Part shown: one piece after another, positions 22,830-34,232 of the stretch
How positions within the stretch are numbered: the stretch's first letter is position 1
Layout: each line of letters starts with the position of its first letter
Source of the DNA: Actinomucor elegans
Taxonomy: Eukaryota; Mucoromycota; Mucoromycetes; Mucorales; Mucoraceae
DNA: 64,000 nt
Reading direction: 5' to 3'
Assembly (NCBI GenBank): GCA_026027325.1
Contig: JAMSLZ010000002.1
Location: forward strand, 2,108,001 to 2,172,000
Position numbers and translations under genes: made by a program
The notes under the pieces: generated by a model
The model's database searches: none
What the model saw: the letters and a program-made list of their open reading frames with translations, nothing else
What the model was told of the DNA's origin: nothing

Positions 22830-24247
22830 CTAGTCTTCTAATAAATCTACGCCAACACTCTGTAATGCATTCACAGACCATTGTGGGTATTTAGTCTTGT
22901 CCCCTCCGAAATAACCATGGAAAAACTTTTTAATCCAAGCAGGGAACTCATCTTTGGTGATAGCCTCTCGCATTTGACGCATTAATCGAAGTTGGAAAGC
23001 AACATTATGGTTGGAAACGAGGTGGCAGCCTACTGTATCCTTGGTTGTAACGTTTAAATGCACATAGGATCTAGTATAATCCCTACAAGTAGAGCAATCA
23101 CAGCCTTCTTCAATTGGGCCGAAATCAGTCGCATACTTGCCTGATTTAAGCGACACTGTACCGTTCATAGTCAACGCATTACCGAATCTCTATTATATAA
23201 ATCATAAATCTACTAGACATGTGTATATTTAAAGGCTGAGTCTTACTGCTGTTCTGGTAGGAAAGACACAATCAAACATGTCAACACCTAATGCAACACA
23301 CACCACGAGATCTTCTGCGTATCCGACACCCATACAATAGATAGGCTTATTCTTTGGTAATAAATCTGTACAGAGCGTAACACTATGGCAGCAAAATAAA
23401 AATCAGTAATATGTATTATAGTGATGAACAAAGACCTTACATCTTCCAAAACACATCCTTTTCTTCACCACCACTCAAACCACCTACAGCATATCCAGGG
23501 GTATCTCTTTTCACCATTTCCTCGACACATTTCTTTCGGAGATCGACATTTAATCCACCTTGAATGATTGCAAATAAATTTTGCGTTTCAGGTTTCTTGT
23601 GAGCCTTGATACAGCGATCAAGCCAACGAATGGATCTCCACATGGCTTCCTCGACACGTGGGCCTGTTGTTAAAGAAGAGATCACATCATCCAGTTGCAT
23701 CATGATATCAGCTCCAATTGAGTTTTGCAACGCCATCGAGTGCTCAGGCGTCAATAACATGAGCGAACCGTCGTGAGGCGAAGCAAACTCGACACCTTCC
23801 TCTGTAATTTTTGCGAGCTTTAATAAAGAGACCTAACAAATAGACGTGTTATCCTCCATGTAGGTAGATTCTTGTTTTTTTTTTTTTACCATTTGAAATC
23901 CACCCGAGTCCTACAAACATATACATAATAAGTATGACATGTCAATAAAAACAAGTAGATCTTACGGTCAATAGGTTACCATGCCAGCCCTGGAAGTTGT
24001 GTGAGCCACCGGCTTCGTCGAGAATTTCTTGCCCTGGCTTTAAACCGAGATGGTACGTATTATTCAACATGATTTGACAGTTCATGTTTTGCACCTGCTT
24101 AGGCGTAAAGCCTTTCAAGGTTCCCTGAGTACCGACAGGCATAAAGACTGGTGTATCAACAGGGCCGTGAGGCAATTTCAAGATGGAGACTCGAGCTTTA
24201 GTCCTCGAGCATCGTGCCAATGTTTCGAATGTGAGTGCGCTCTTCAT
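22830..24247 (-). CDS. QTRT1: queuine tRNA-ribosyltransferase, catalytic subunit
   Basis: Exchanges guanine-34 for queuine in GUN-anticodon tRNAs; the eukaryotic enzyme works with a QTRT2 partner. Five exons (24247-23966, 23910-23890, 23832-23441, 23382-23247, 23189-22830) encode 396 residues, close to the human subunit. Exon 2 is a 21-base microexon encoding DSGGFQM, which includes the conserved catalytic Asp95. The second catalytic Asp269 lies in [10 protein letters not shown], and the GGLSGGE substrate loop is intact. The C-terminal zinc site is visible as CDCSTC with a downstream His. Baker's yeast lacks this gene, so its presence argues for another fungal lineage. Queuine would have to come from outside, since eukaryotes do not make it. 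Confidence 0.95.
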
Positions 24248-25117
24248 TGTCCAAAGGTTAAAAAAAGGGGGAGGGAGGGGGAGTCAAAAAGGGAAAAAAA
24301 AATTTGAAATCAAATCACAGTGCAGGCGCAAAGTCACACAAATAGTGGATCAGACTTTCTTGCCGATGGTATATTATTGTTAACAATCAAAAGGCATTTA
24401 CCAAGTCATATCTTGAAGTTATATAGCGATATAACCAGATATAAGTAGAAAAGAATCTTTTGAATTATGGATCTTGTTCTGACATTCACGGGCAAGCGCA
24501 TTCATGAATCAAAAATTGACTCTATTTTTTTGCTAGAAACATTTCGTTTTCAAGATATAGTTCATGGTACAGATATTTCACCTTATTTTTTTTTAAAAAA
24601 GAGTATATGTTTATGATTTCTTTAAATTGGGTACAGTACAAAAACGCTTAAAACTAAGAAGGAATAAACCTGGCTGTTTTATTAAATATATCAAACGAAA
24701 TTTATTTTATAGAATTGTGAATGATATAGAGCAAGTAATATTAACAGTTTTTGTGTTTGTAACATAATCGAGTTATTTGGCTTAAACTCTATATTTTGGT
24801 CAATTTTATCGGCATCAAGTCATTAAGTAAATGATATTTTTATCATTCAATGCGCAAAACTATTTTGCATAAGCTTCATTAGTAGACTTTTGAGTATGCA
24901 TACTTTTTTTTTTTATTATGCAGAGACCAGATTAAAAAACCAACAACCCATTTGTCGCCGCCCACCGCATTTTAATCACTTGTATCCAATCAAATGTATT
25001 TATATTTAAATACCTCTGTTGAATAGCAGTCTCAAATGCGCAGTCACATTTGTTTTTCCAGTTAAAAAACTGCCATCAGTAACCGTTTTTTGTTAAACTA
25101 TAAACACATTTCACAAC
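24248..25117. promoter_or_regulatory. divergent intergenic region between QTRT1 and FCF1
   Basis: The two genes start head-to-head about 870 bp apart. The stretch next to QTRT1 is purine-rich (GGGGGAGGGAGGGGGAG on plus, around 24266-24282). A CCAAT word (CCAATCA) lies about 130 bp upstream of the FCF1 start. No gene is seen. Confidence 0.4.
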
Positions 25118-26000
25118 ATGGTATATATGTTACATGTAGATCCTAACGGTACAAGTGTTAACATCGAATTATTAGGGTAAAGCAAGAACCACCAGAAAGT
25201 TTGCTCAAGTCAAACGTATGATCAGTACCAATGATGCTCGATTGTAAGTCTAGATCTCGAACTCAATGAAAAGCGATTCACTCCTAATACTTTTTTTATA
25301 TAGAAAAGAAAATAAAGAAAAGCAAAAGAAGAAGGAGGAGAAAAAGGAAGAAAAGGCTGTGCGCCATATGTAAGCTTTCAACTATATACAGCTTGGATAA
25401 CCATAATAACTTTTTTTTTTTTCTTACTACTAGTCCTCAAGTTGCTTCTTCCATGTTCTTTCAATATAATGCTGCTCTTGGTCCACCTTATCATATTCTA
25501 GTCGATACCAATTTCATCAATTTCTCTATCCAAAACAAACTCGAACTTGTCAAATCCATGATGGATTGTCTATATGCGAAATGTAAAGATCACAATAACC
25601 AGCCAGTCAAATCACGCTAACATTTTTTGTTTGATAGCTGTTCCCTGTATCACGGATTGTGTGTTGGCAGAATTGGAAAAATTGGGCCCTAAATATCGTA
25701 TTGCATTAAAGTGAGTCTTTTTGGCTACAGAAAAAAAAAGAAAGAATAATCCAAACTAACAGATTCTATAGAATTGCTCGTGACCCTCGATTTGAACGTC
25801 TTCCTTGTTCTCATAAAGGTACTTATGCAGATGATTGTCTAGTAAACCGAGTAATGCAACACAAGTGTTATATTGTCGCTACTTGTGATCGTGATTTAAA
25901 GCGTCGTATTCGTAAAGTGCCTGGTATTCCTATCATGTATATTGCTAATCACAAATATGTCATTGAAAGACTTCCTGAACTCGGTGTCAATAACAAATAA
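25118..26000 (+). CDS. FCF1: FCF1/UTP24 PIN-domain rRNA-processing nuclease
   Basis: Fcf1 is the small-subunit processome endonuclease cutting pre-rRNA at sites A1 and A2 in the nucleolus. Six coding exons (25118-25120, 25176-25243, 25304-25369, 25434-25582, 25638-25710, 25772-26000) give 195 residues, like yeast (189) and human (198). The first coding exon is the ATG alone; GGTAAAGCA after the first intron supplies the conserved [14 protein letters not shown] start, which decides this model. The PIN-domain acidic residues are visible: Asp70 in HILVDTN, TYADDC and CDRDLKRR. The exon 4/5 junction yields AKSVPCITDC where relatives usually have AKC, so that junction is the least certain. Confidence 0.93.
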
Positions 26001-26209
26001 GCTCCAATTTAGAATAAAACCATGTAAATACAATAAAACTTCTATTGATACTTTTTTTTTTCTCCATATCAAGGCAAAAGGTGACGTTTACCTTTGCCAA
26101 TCCTAATAAGGTAATAATACGAATCACACCCAAGATTACCAAGTCGCTTTCATCTCCATTTCAATTCTTCTTTTTCACTATTACTACTATTTATTACACA
26201 CACATACAT

Positions 26210-27204
26210 ATGAGTGAACCTACTACTATGAACCGTACAGCTTTAATTTTCGGTGCTACAGGTAACTATGCTTAAAAGTAGACGATCAAAGTGATATCAA
26301 TGCATGTATTGTAGGTGCTGTTGGCAAGCAGCTTTTGAAGGATGTTTTAAAACATGGTAAATATGAAAAGGTTGTTGCTATTGGTAGACGCCCTGTAGAA
26401 CTTGAAGAAAGTGTGCCCCAGGATAAACTGGTAAGAAAAGCCTACATGCTTGAGCATAGATGCTCACACAGCCTTACGTTAGGTTCAAAAATCAGTAGAT
26501 TTTGAAAACCTCGAAGCTCACCGTGACGATTTTAAAAACGTATCGTAAAGTATATCATTCTAAAGCTTCTTTTCAAGTAAAGTATTGACAAATCGATCTA
26601 TTAGAGACGTGTTTTGTTGCCTTGGTACAACTCGTGCTGATGCTGGCAGCGCCGAAAAATTTATCAAGATTGATCAAACTTATGTTTTGAACTCTGCAAA
26701 GATCATCGCTGAAGAAAACAAGCCAGCTGATGGCTCCTCCAAGTTATCTCCAGTCCATTTCCTTTATTGTTCTTCTGCCGTAAGTGTATATACATTTGAT
26801 GCATACTATTATACAGTGGCTTACCAATTCATCACAATTAGGGATCTAACAAGAACTCGCCCTTCTTATATCCCAAGACCAAGGGTCAAACAGAAGCTGC
26901 GCTTGAGGAAACAGGGTTCGAAAAAGTATCCATCTTCAATCCTGCATTTCTCGAGACTGTTGAGCCTCGCACCCGCCCTCGACTCACTGAGTCCATCGCG
27001 TTTACCGTTTTCTCGCCTATCAATCGCTTATTTAATCTTGGACAAGTCATCTCTGTCGAAACTGTAGGCAAAGCCATGCATAGAGTAGCTGAAGATGGGT
27101 CTATCAAGCCTACTGCTGCTACTCATACCAAGACTTCTATCATTGGATCACTGGTGTCTGCATTTCCCAATGCTGATATTGAGAAAATCGGCAATCCAAA
27201 ATAA
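26210..27204 (+). CDS. FMP52: FMP52/HTATIP2 (TIP30)-like NAD(P)-binding reductase
   Basis: Member of the atypical short-chain dehydrogenase group including yeast mitochondrial Fmp52 and human HTATIP2; the substrate is unknown. Exons 26210-26261, 26315-26430, 26483-26544, 26605-26779 and 26842-27204 encode 255 residues, the usual size. The Rossmann motif GATGAVG is at residues 15-21, split by intron 1. FCCLGTTRADAGS is characteristic of the family. The catalytic YPKTK (Tyr145, Lys149) follows a CSSAGSN segment carrying the active-site serine. Its start lies 209 bp after the FCF1 stop and its end is 80 bp before SRP14, a compact same-strand run of three genes. Confidence 0.92.
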
Positions 27205-27284
27205 TAATAACAATAATAATAACCCAATAAAAATTTCTATTCTATTCTTCTTTTTTGCTATTGACTCTCAAGCAACTTGTAATA

Positions 27285-27838
27285 ATGAAGGATTTGGACC
27301 CTCTTGCTGTAAGTTCTAACTCATTGCCAATGGCCGTTATATGTATTGTATTAAAAAAAAAGAAATGGGCCCTGTATTTAGTTTACTGTCGAGCTCGGCC
27401 AGTTTTACGAAAAGTCAAAGACAGCAGGCACTGTAGCAGTGACAATGAAAAGAAGTAAACCTTGCATTTGACTGATTCTTCTTGTCCTTTTTATACTCAT
27501 CAGTAATATGTAGTGACTGCACAACGACTCATTAAAGCATCTAAAGTAAAGAAAGAAATGCCCAAGGGCGGCAATGCAGTAGTCGCAAGCACTCAAAAAG
27601 ATGATGTTCAATACCCGGTCATTGTTCGTGCAGTTTATAAAAGCAACAAGATTAGCACTATTGTACAGTATTTCTTGTTTAGATACGCGATCGAGTATTA
27701 ATATATTTTGGCATTGGATAGATTGCACCGGATGATTTTGATAGATTCCAAAATGCTTACAGTACAATCATTAGAGCTTACATGGATTCATTGAAGAAGA
27801 AGGATCGTTCCAAGAAAGTAAAGAAAGTGTCAAAGTAA
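27285..27838 (+). CDS. SRP14: signal recognition particle 14 kDa subunit
   Basis: Srp14 belongs to the Alu domain of the signal recognition particle, which slows elongation while ribosomes reach the ER. Exons 27285-27308, 27382-27454, 27514-27662 and 27722-27838 encode 120 residues. Family features: FTVELGQFYEKSKTAGTV matches the N-terminal helix and strand, a KSNKISTI strand follows, and the C-terminus has FQNAYSTIIRAYMDSLKKKDR with a lysine-rich tail. The first acceptor could also be 12 bases further in (after GTCGAG), but the longer exon preserves the conserved helix. The start is only 80 bp beyond the previous gene's stop. Confidence 0.9.
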
Positions 27839-30513
27839 TTAATAAAAAGTAGAAAGGGAAAAAAAAACATTACAATGAATGGGTGCATTGGATAGACAGT
27901 GTGTTATAAACTGTACGCGCAAAACGACCTTGCAAATCGCTTCTAAAGGGATCGTATTATAGGTGTTTACGGGCAAGCTAGCTAGTAGATATGTAAAAAT
28001 GCGAATAGATCACGGTTGGGTGGAGGACATGAGGTAGTTTTTGATGGATTTCTTCAAATCAACGCGTATCTGCTAAAATTGCAGCCTAATAACAGCCACA
28101 TACCAGTCAAAATTGCGGCTCATAGCAATCATAACCGTGGAAAAGTTCATTGGGTAACTGAGATTGAACATATGCTTCATCATCACCATTGTCATGGACA
28201 AAATACCTTTGTTATAAAAATGTATCTAATTTAAATAGCACTTCAATTCTTGATAAAAGCATAAACACCAGCATATTCTTTGTAATAAACTAATTTTTGT
28301 AATTGTAAACAAGCATAAGCAGGCAGTAGTGGACTTTAAAGATATATAATTTTTACACTGTGAAGCAATATCTTTTTACTTTCAACAAAAGAAAATGCAG
28401 CATTTATTAGTTATCCAAAACTAGTCTTTACTCTCGTCACCATCTAGAATTACGGTTACAGTTTATAGGCAACACTAAAGTCCAAACTTTAACCAAATAA
28501 TTTCATTGGATGATGACGAATTAAAGCAAGCAGTGGTTCGCGTGTCATCTCCAAAAGCCTTTGAAATTACAAATATGTTTAAAGAATAACCCGAAAATAT
28601 ATGGGCTGTAGATCTTGGGTAATACATAGAACAAATCATGTTCTTTTTGATGGATACAGTTTCACGACTATAAACCAATGAAAAAAAGTGTTACATAATT
28701 CCAACAGTAAAGCATTTTTAAACTCTGGAGCATTTCTTTGTGTTTGATTAAAACTTTATCGTTCAAAAAGAAGTATGACTATTTACAGCCTTCATTACTA
28801 ATACAAAGCAAAAATATACGTTTATTGTGTTCTACAAGCGGTTACATTTTTATGTATAAGTCTCAATTCCTGAGCCCCAAAATCTCAGCTGACAAAACTG
28901 ATATGCTGTATCGATTATCGCTGGATCTCTCGTCCGGATCTCGGTCTCATGTGGCATCAAATTAGGATTGCAAGTTCAAGATGAATTGCTACATCTAGTA
29001 AAACTTGAAATGTATTCAATCTAGTTTATAGCTATTTAATCTACATTCTTCATTCGTAGGTTTCTTTTGTTTATGAATCGTTTAGTGTCATTTACATGGC
29101 AAACAAGATTTCTTATCAGTATCACATAGAGAGTCGACTGTAAGCCTTTTTGACTTGATACACAAGAGCATTGTTTATTTTCATTTACCTTATTCGACAA
29201 GATAGGATGATTTCCTCTTAACAAAAGATAAAATGGTTGCGCGGACATAACTTAAAGAGTGCCTATTATAGATCACTAGCACAGAGAGAGAGAGTTGAAT
29301 CACTATATATGGTTTGACGAACAGTACTTGATCTTATGACCGCCCAAACTGTAACTGGCGATAATAATTTCTTTGTTCACACTAACAAAGAACTAACTAA
29401 CCCCCCCTTTTTTTTTCTCACTCTCTTTGGCACAACTTCTTTCTTTTAGCAGCATCACTCGTTATAACAATAAGCAGCCAAGGCTATCAAAAGAAGGCTG
29501 CTACTCAAACCAACCCCATACATCTGAATTGTTGTGAAACAGTCATACGTCCTCTCAAACCATGTGCTTCGTATGCAGTTAAATTGGAGTAGGTACTTGC
29601 TCTATAGTCAATTGATTGCCCGAGCTTGGAAACGTAACGCTAATGGCGATCAGTTTTACAAAATAGTTGATTTTCTGACTTTATTTCGCGCATGATCATT
29701 GTTGCAGTATCTGTCCCCTTTTTGCTGCTGGTTCTTTTTCTTTTTTTTTTTTCAAAGTAAACTTTGCTTTTTAGGCTGCTTATGAAGCTGTTGCTTAGAA
29801 GCATCAGCTTATAAAACTCTTTGTTATGTCCACTTCCATCATTGGAACGACTCTCTTTCTCACGATTACCAAAAGAAAAAGGGTTTAATACTGTGGAGTT
29901 TTGTATCAAGTAACTTTTTTTGTACTTTGTGAAACGCTACTTTTTGGCTTCTATCGTGAGAAATAAACTAGTGACAAAACGATAAAAATTGAGTTTTTCA
30001 ATCATATCATGATGTTTTATCCTGTAACTGCAAGTTTTCTTTGGGCGATAACAGGCCTTTTTTTTTCATATTGTTACAACGCTTTTATTTTTATTGATAA
30101 AAAAAAAAAAGAGAACTTTATCTTTTTGCATCTCCGGCTCTCTTTTTGTTGGTAAAAATGGACATTGAGTCATGGCTCAAAAGGCCAATCAGAAAACTTT
30201 TCTGAAACTGATATCAAAAAGATTTTAACAAGATGGCTCGGTTTTTCTGGGATAATAGATTAATGTAAGACCAATATCGTGAGAAAGATATGAGCTTCTG
30301 GTTTGTATCTCCTCCAAATCTTAAATTACGTCAAACTGGCAAGTAAGCCATATATGACATGATTGCAGAAAAAGCAGGCCTTTCGGACCGGGAATACTAT
30401 ACCCGACATTACCCAAAAACAGAGCCTATGCATTATCTGATTGGGTTGTTTCGCTTTTGAGACAAAGCAACTACTATTTTTGAAATTTAAAGCGCAGTGG
30501 CAAAAAATAAGAG
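27839..30513. other. long gene-free interval
   Basis: No supportable gene in about 2.7 kb. Pyrimidine-rich stretches near 29400-29450 and 30050-30150 resemble promoter or leader sequence. One TGAGTCA word occurs at 30166-30172, about 430 bp upstream of the amino-acid transporter. No recognisable coding relic was found. Confidence 0.5.
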
Positions 30514-30520
30514 TATATAA
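30514..30520 (+). promoter_or_regulatory. TATA element of the amino-acid transporter
   Basis: TATATAA lies 78 bp upstream of the start codon. A 20-base T tract (30543-30562) sits between it and the ATG, in the probable leader. Confidence 0.45.
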
Positions 30521-30597
30521 GCTAGATGAAACTTGCCTTTTCTTTTTTTTTTTTTTTTTTTTGTTATATAAAATATTCTCTTATAGAACAGTTCAAA

Positions 30598-32029
30598 ATG
30601 GCTTTAGAAATGAGAGATTTAGACAAGAAACAGTCGGGAGACTTTCAAGAAGGAACCGTCACATTTGATGCCTACAGCGGTAAATATCAAATGGCAAATC
30701 AAACAAAAATGATATACTCATTAGTTCATTAGAAGCTGAAGTGGAATATTCCGAAGAAGGCATTATTGATGTGAATCGAGAACATGCTGGTTCATCGTTC
30801 CTCGCTTATTTTAATGTAGTTTGTGTTGTAGCGGGCACAGGTGAGTCGATTTGTAGCTCACTAATCATGACATGTTTACTTACAATGATTCTACAGGAAC
30901 ACTCGGTCTTCCTTATGCCTTTCGTTTAGGTGGTTGGATCGGTATCTTGATCTTGTTTTTGGCTTGGACCATGTCCGTTTACACTGGCATTATTCTTATC
31001 AGATGCTTATACGCTAATGGTAAACGTCGTTTATCTACCTACAAAGAAATAGCCACTGCCTGTTTCGGCACTGTTGGTGGTTGGGTCACTTTTTTCTTCA
31101 ACACTTGGATCTTACTTGGTGCCCCCATCTTATATATGGTCTTGTCAGGCGCTAACCTCGATTCACTCACCAAAGATACTGCTGCTGACATTGGTGCTTT
31201 GAATTGGAGTATTGTTGCTTGTGTTATTGTTGCTATTCCTTTTGTCTTGGTCAAATCCATGAAGGAAGTCGCTTGGATGAGTGCTTTGGGCGCTGCTGCC
31301 ACCTTGATTGTCGTTATCATTGTACTTGTCATTGCATGCATCGACCAAAAGACGCTTCCCCCTCCTGTGCATCATTCAGTTATTTGGAGTCAATTCCCTA
31401 TCGCTCTCAGTACAATCTCTTTCAGTTTCGGTGGTAATTCCGTCTACCCTCACGTTGAAGCTTCCATGAAGAAACCCAAGCAATGGCCCAAGGTAGTCGC
31501 TGCTGGTTTAAGTACTTGTGCTGCTTTGTACTTTTTAACTGGTATTCCTGGCTATTTAATCTATGGTGACAAGGTGCTTTCTCCCGTTTACGATTCTATC
31601 AGTCCTGGTGTACCCAAAATCATTGCCATTGTTGTGATGACCTTCCACGTCATCAGTGCTTCACCTATCTTGTTGACTTCCTTTGCTTTAGATGTTGAAG
31701 AAATGCTTGATATCACTGTTGAGCGTTTTGGTAAAGTCAAAGAATTCCTCATTCGCGCTACTCTTCGTATCTTGACTGTAGTCTTTGTCGCTGTCATTGG
31801 TGCTGTTATTCCTTTCTTTGGTGACCTTATGGCTCTCATTGGTGCCTTTGCTAACTGTGGACTTGTCTTTGTGTTTCCAATCATTTTCTATTTCAGATTG
31901 ACTGGATTCAGAAATAAGCCATTCTATGAACTCGCTTGGTGTGGTCTCACTGTCCTTTTGGGCATTGTTGGTCTTATTTTCGGTACAATCTCTGCAATCC
32001 AAGCTTTGGTTGAACGTTTCAAGAGTTAA
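30598..32029 (+). CDS. AAAP-family amino-acid transporter (Avt/VGAT-like)
   Basis: Amino acid/auxin permease family member that moves neutral amino acids with or against protons, often at the vacuolar membrane. Exons 30598-30679, 30733-30840 and 30897-32029 encode 440 residues. A hydrophilic N-terminus of about 45 residues is followed by about eleven hydrophobic segments. The first carries the family pattern SSFLAYFNVVCVVAGTGTLGLPYAFRLGG, and the centre has SFSFGGNSVYPHVEASMKKP, both diagnostic of the Aa_trans fold. The layout is closest to the Avt1/vesicular GABA-transporter branch. Substrate and membrane cannot be read from sequence. One TGAGTCA word lies far upstream. Confidence 0.9.
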
Positions 32030-34232
32030 ATCCCTCTTTCTTTTATATCACCTTGTAAATAGCATCATGTAAATATACCTTACCTTCTATTCGGTTGAAC
32101 CACACCATAGAAAACTATTTCATTGTATTCTTAAATAAACATGCTGCACCATTGTTTATTCTGACTTTGAATTAATAATGCATGTCTTATGCAACTTACA
32201 GAATAACTTTGCCACACGTCCCAACATCAAAATTCTATTTGTTATCAACACTCGTTAAATCATATGTCAATAATGCAATAATAACCGTACCACTTTTCTT
32301 TTATGAGAACCATCCCTAGTTCCTGATTTATTTTACCGCCATGGACTATAATACTAAACCAGAGACCTAAAGCTTTGCATTAGAAAAAAAAAAGAGATTG
32401 GCTAATGAAGATTATAAATAATAATAAGTGAATTGAGATGTTGAAGAGCAAAGGCTAAATATAAGATAAAAGTACATACAAGTCATCAACATCTTCCTAG
32501 AAACACAAAGAGACTTTGCATCTTGCAGAGCGCAATTATGATAGAAATTAATTGTAATAGTTAGAATAATATTCAAGATATTGATCAATAGATAGTACAC
32601 TTTAATGCATTGTCCCATGATATCCTTAACAGAATCCTCAAATCAAACACTTATACCTACAGCTTAGACGCAATGTATACACTGGGGGTTTGATGTCCGG
32701 AAAATATGTAGAGTGAACTGTGTCATTGTTGCGTCATTTTGGTTATTATTACATTCATTTGATCATGTACATTGGGAATAAAGCGCTACAAACATCTAAT
32801 ATACAAATGTCTTTGATCTCTAAAGGCAATCGCATTTTTTTTATTGATGTGCACTTGGTAATAAAAGAATTATGCTTTAATGTTAAGCATTTTTGAGTTT
32901 CCTTTTACCATTTAAATTGCCGTCAATTGGTAAATATTGAGAAAGCCAGTAATGACAATATATTTTTCATTAAAAATAGCGTTGTATTTGAAGGTCTGGA
33001 TAGAAACTATATCAGAATAAAACCAGAATATCTTACAAAGACTTAGATAGACAGTTACTGCTGCATGGAGTTGATGGATCAATTCATTATTGCGAAAGGA
33101 TAATAGTAAAGACATTTGCTTATAGCAAACTCCAAGAGTGGGCAGCTAATATTTGGTAAATATGAACATATTAATATATGAAGAAAGATCCTTCTTATTT
33201 TTATTCACTGTTATATATATATATAGCTTTGAATATACAGTACAATGAGCTTATTGAGCTACCACAAGATAATATATAGAGGTAACTAAGCTGCTGTTGT
33301 TTGAATTAGACAATATACGGGAATAAACAAATTGTTTTTGTCTGGAGGGGGAAAGCTAAAGTTGACCAGAGGTATCAAGAGTGGGCTGACTTTATCATAC
33401 ATAGACTGTTCTAGTCAGAATAACCAACTTCATAGCTGCAATACTGTGACATAATGACATATTTAAGAAATAATCCTCTTGCGATATTCACAGATTATGT
33501 CGATACCTAACAACCCACAAATAAAAGTCATGATATATTTCCCTAGTTTGATCATGGCATTGGAACAGGAAAGATCGATCAACATAAACACCAATGATTA
33601 AATTAATCAACTACATGTCTCCACAAGTATGCAGCCTGAACGATTCTGAGGTTCAATTGAGGAATCTCCGATGGACAATAAAGCATGAAATAGGTAACGT
33701 CGATACATTAGCATTGGTTTTTTTTAAAGCATACTTAATGAATTGTAGAGGCATGATGAAGGATCCAACCCCACTTTTTATACTTCAAAGTATATTGCAT
33801 TATTTTTTATGTATTTTTTTTGTCAAAAACACGGGGGTGAGTAACCTAGCTACTACCAGACTATGTGTGGCATCGCTAGTAGTAGTTTTAGCTGCAACCA
33901 TGTATCCACTTTGCGTCTCATTACATTTACCATATAAATACGCACTATTAAATATGATAGCACTTTACCACTTGAGCTGCTATAAGGATAACTAATATAG
34001 TCCAGCAATAAATCAGTCCATGAGGATACTGTAATATATAAGCATGGTTTATGTCTCCAAAACGAGGGTACCATTGTATCCACAAGTATCTTTCTCTCTT
34101 TTAACAGCCAATCCATATTATGCACATGAATATATCGTAATAATTAAATCAACATATATTTATATATGGTTTATTGTTTGATAATATCCTACAGCTCCTA
34201 GTTGCTTTAATCAAGAATCCTACTTTAACTCT
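32030..34232. other. gene-free interval
   Basis: No gene I can support. A 133-codon frame at 33594-33995 on plus has hydrophobic stretches but no family signature and lies in AT-rich, homopolymer-containing sequence. Confidence 0.5.

Noticed and set aside
33594..33995. 133-codon plus-strand frame with hydrophobic stretches
   Set aside because: It lies in AT-rich DNA with T runs, has no family motif, no plausible leader and no splice-joined extension. Length alone is not enough.
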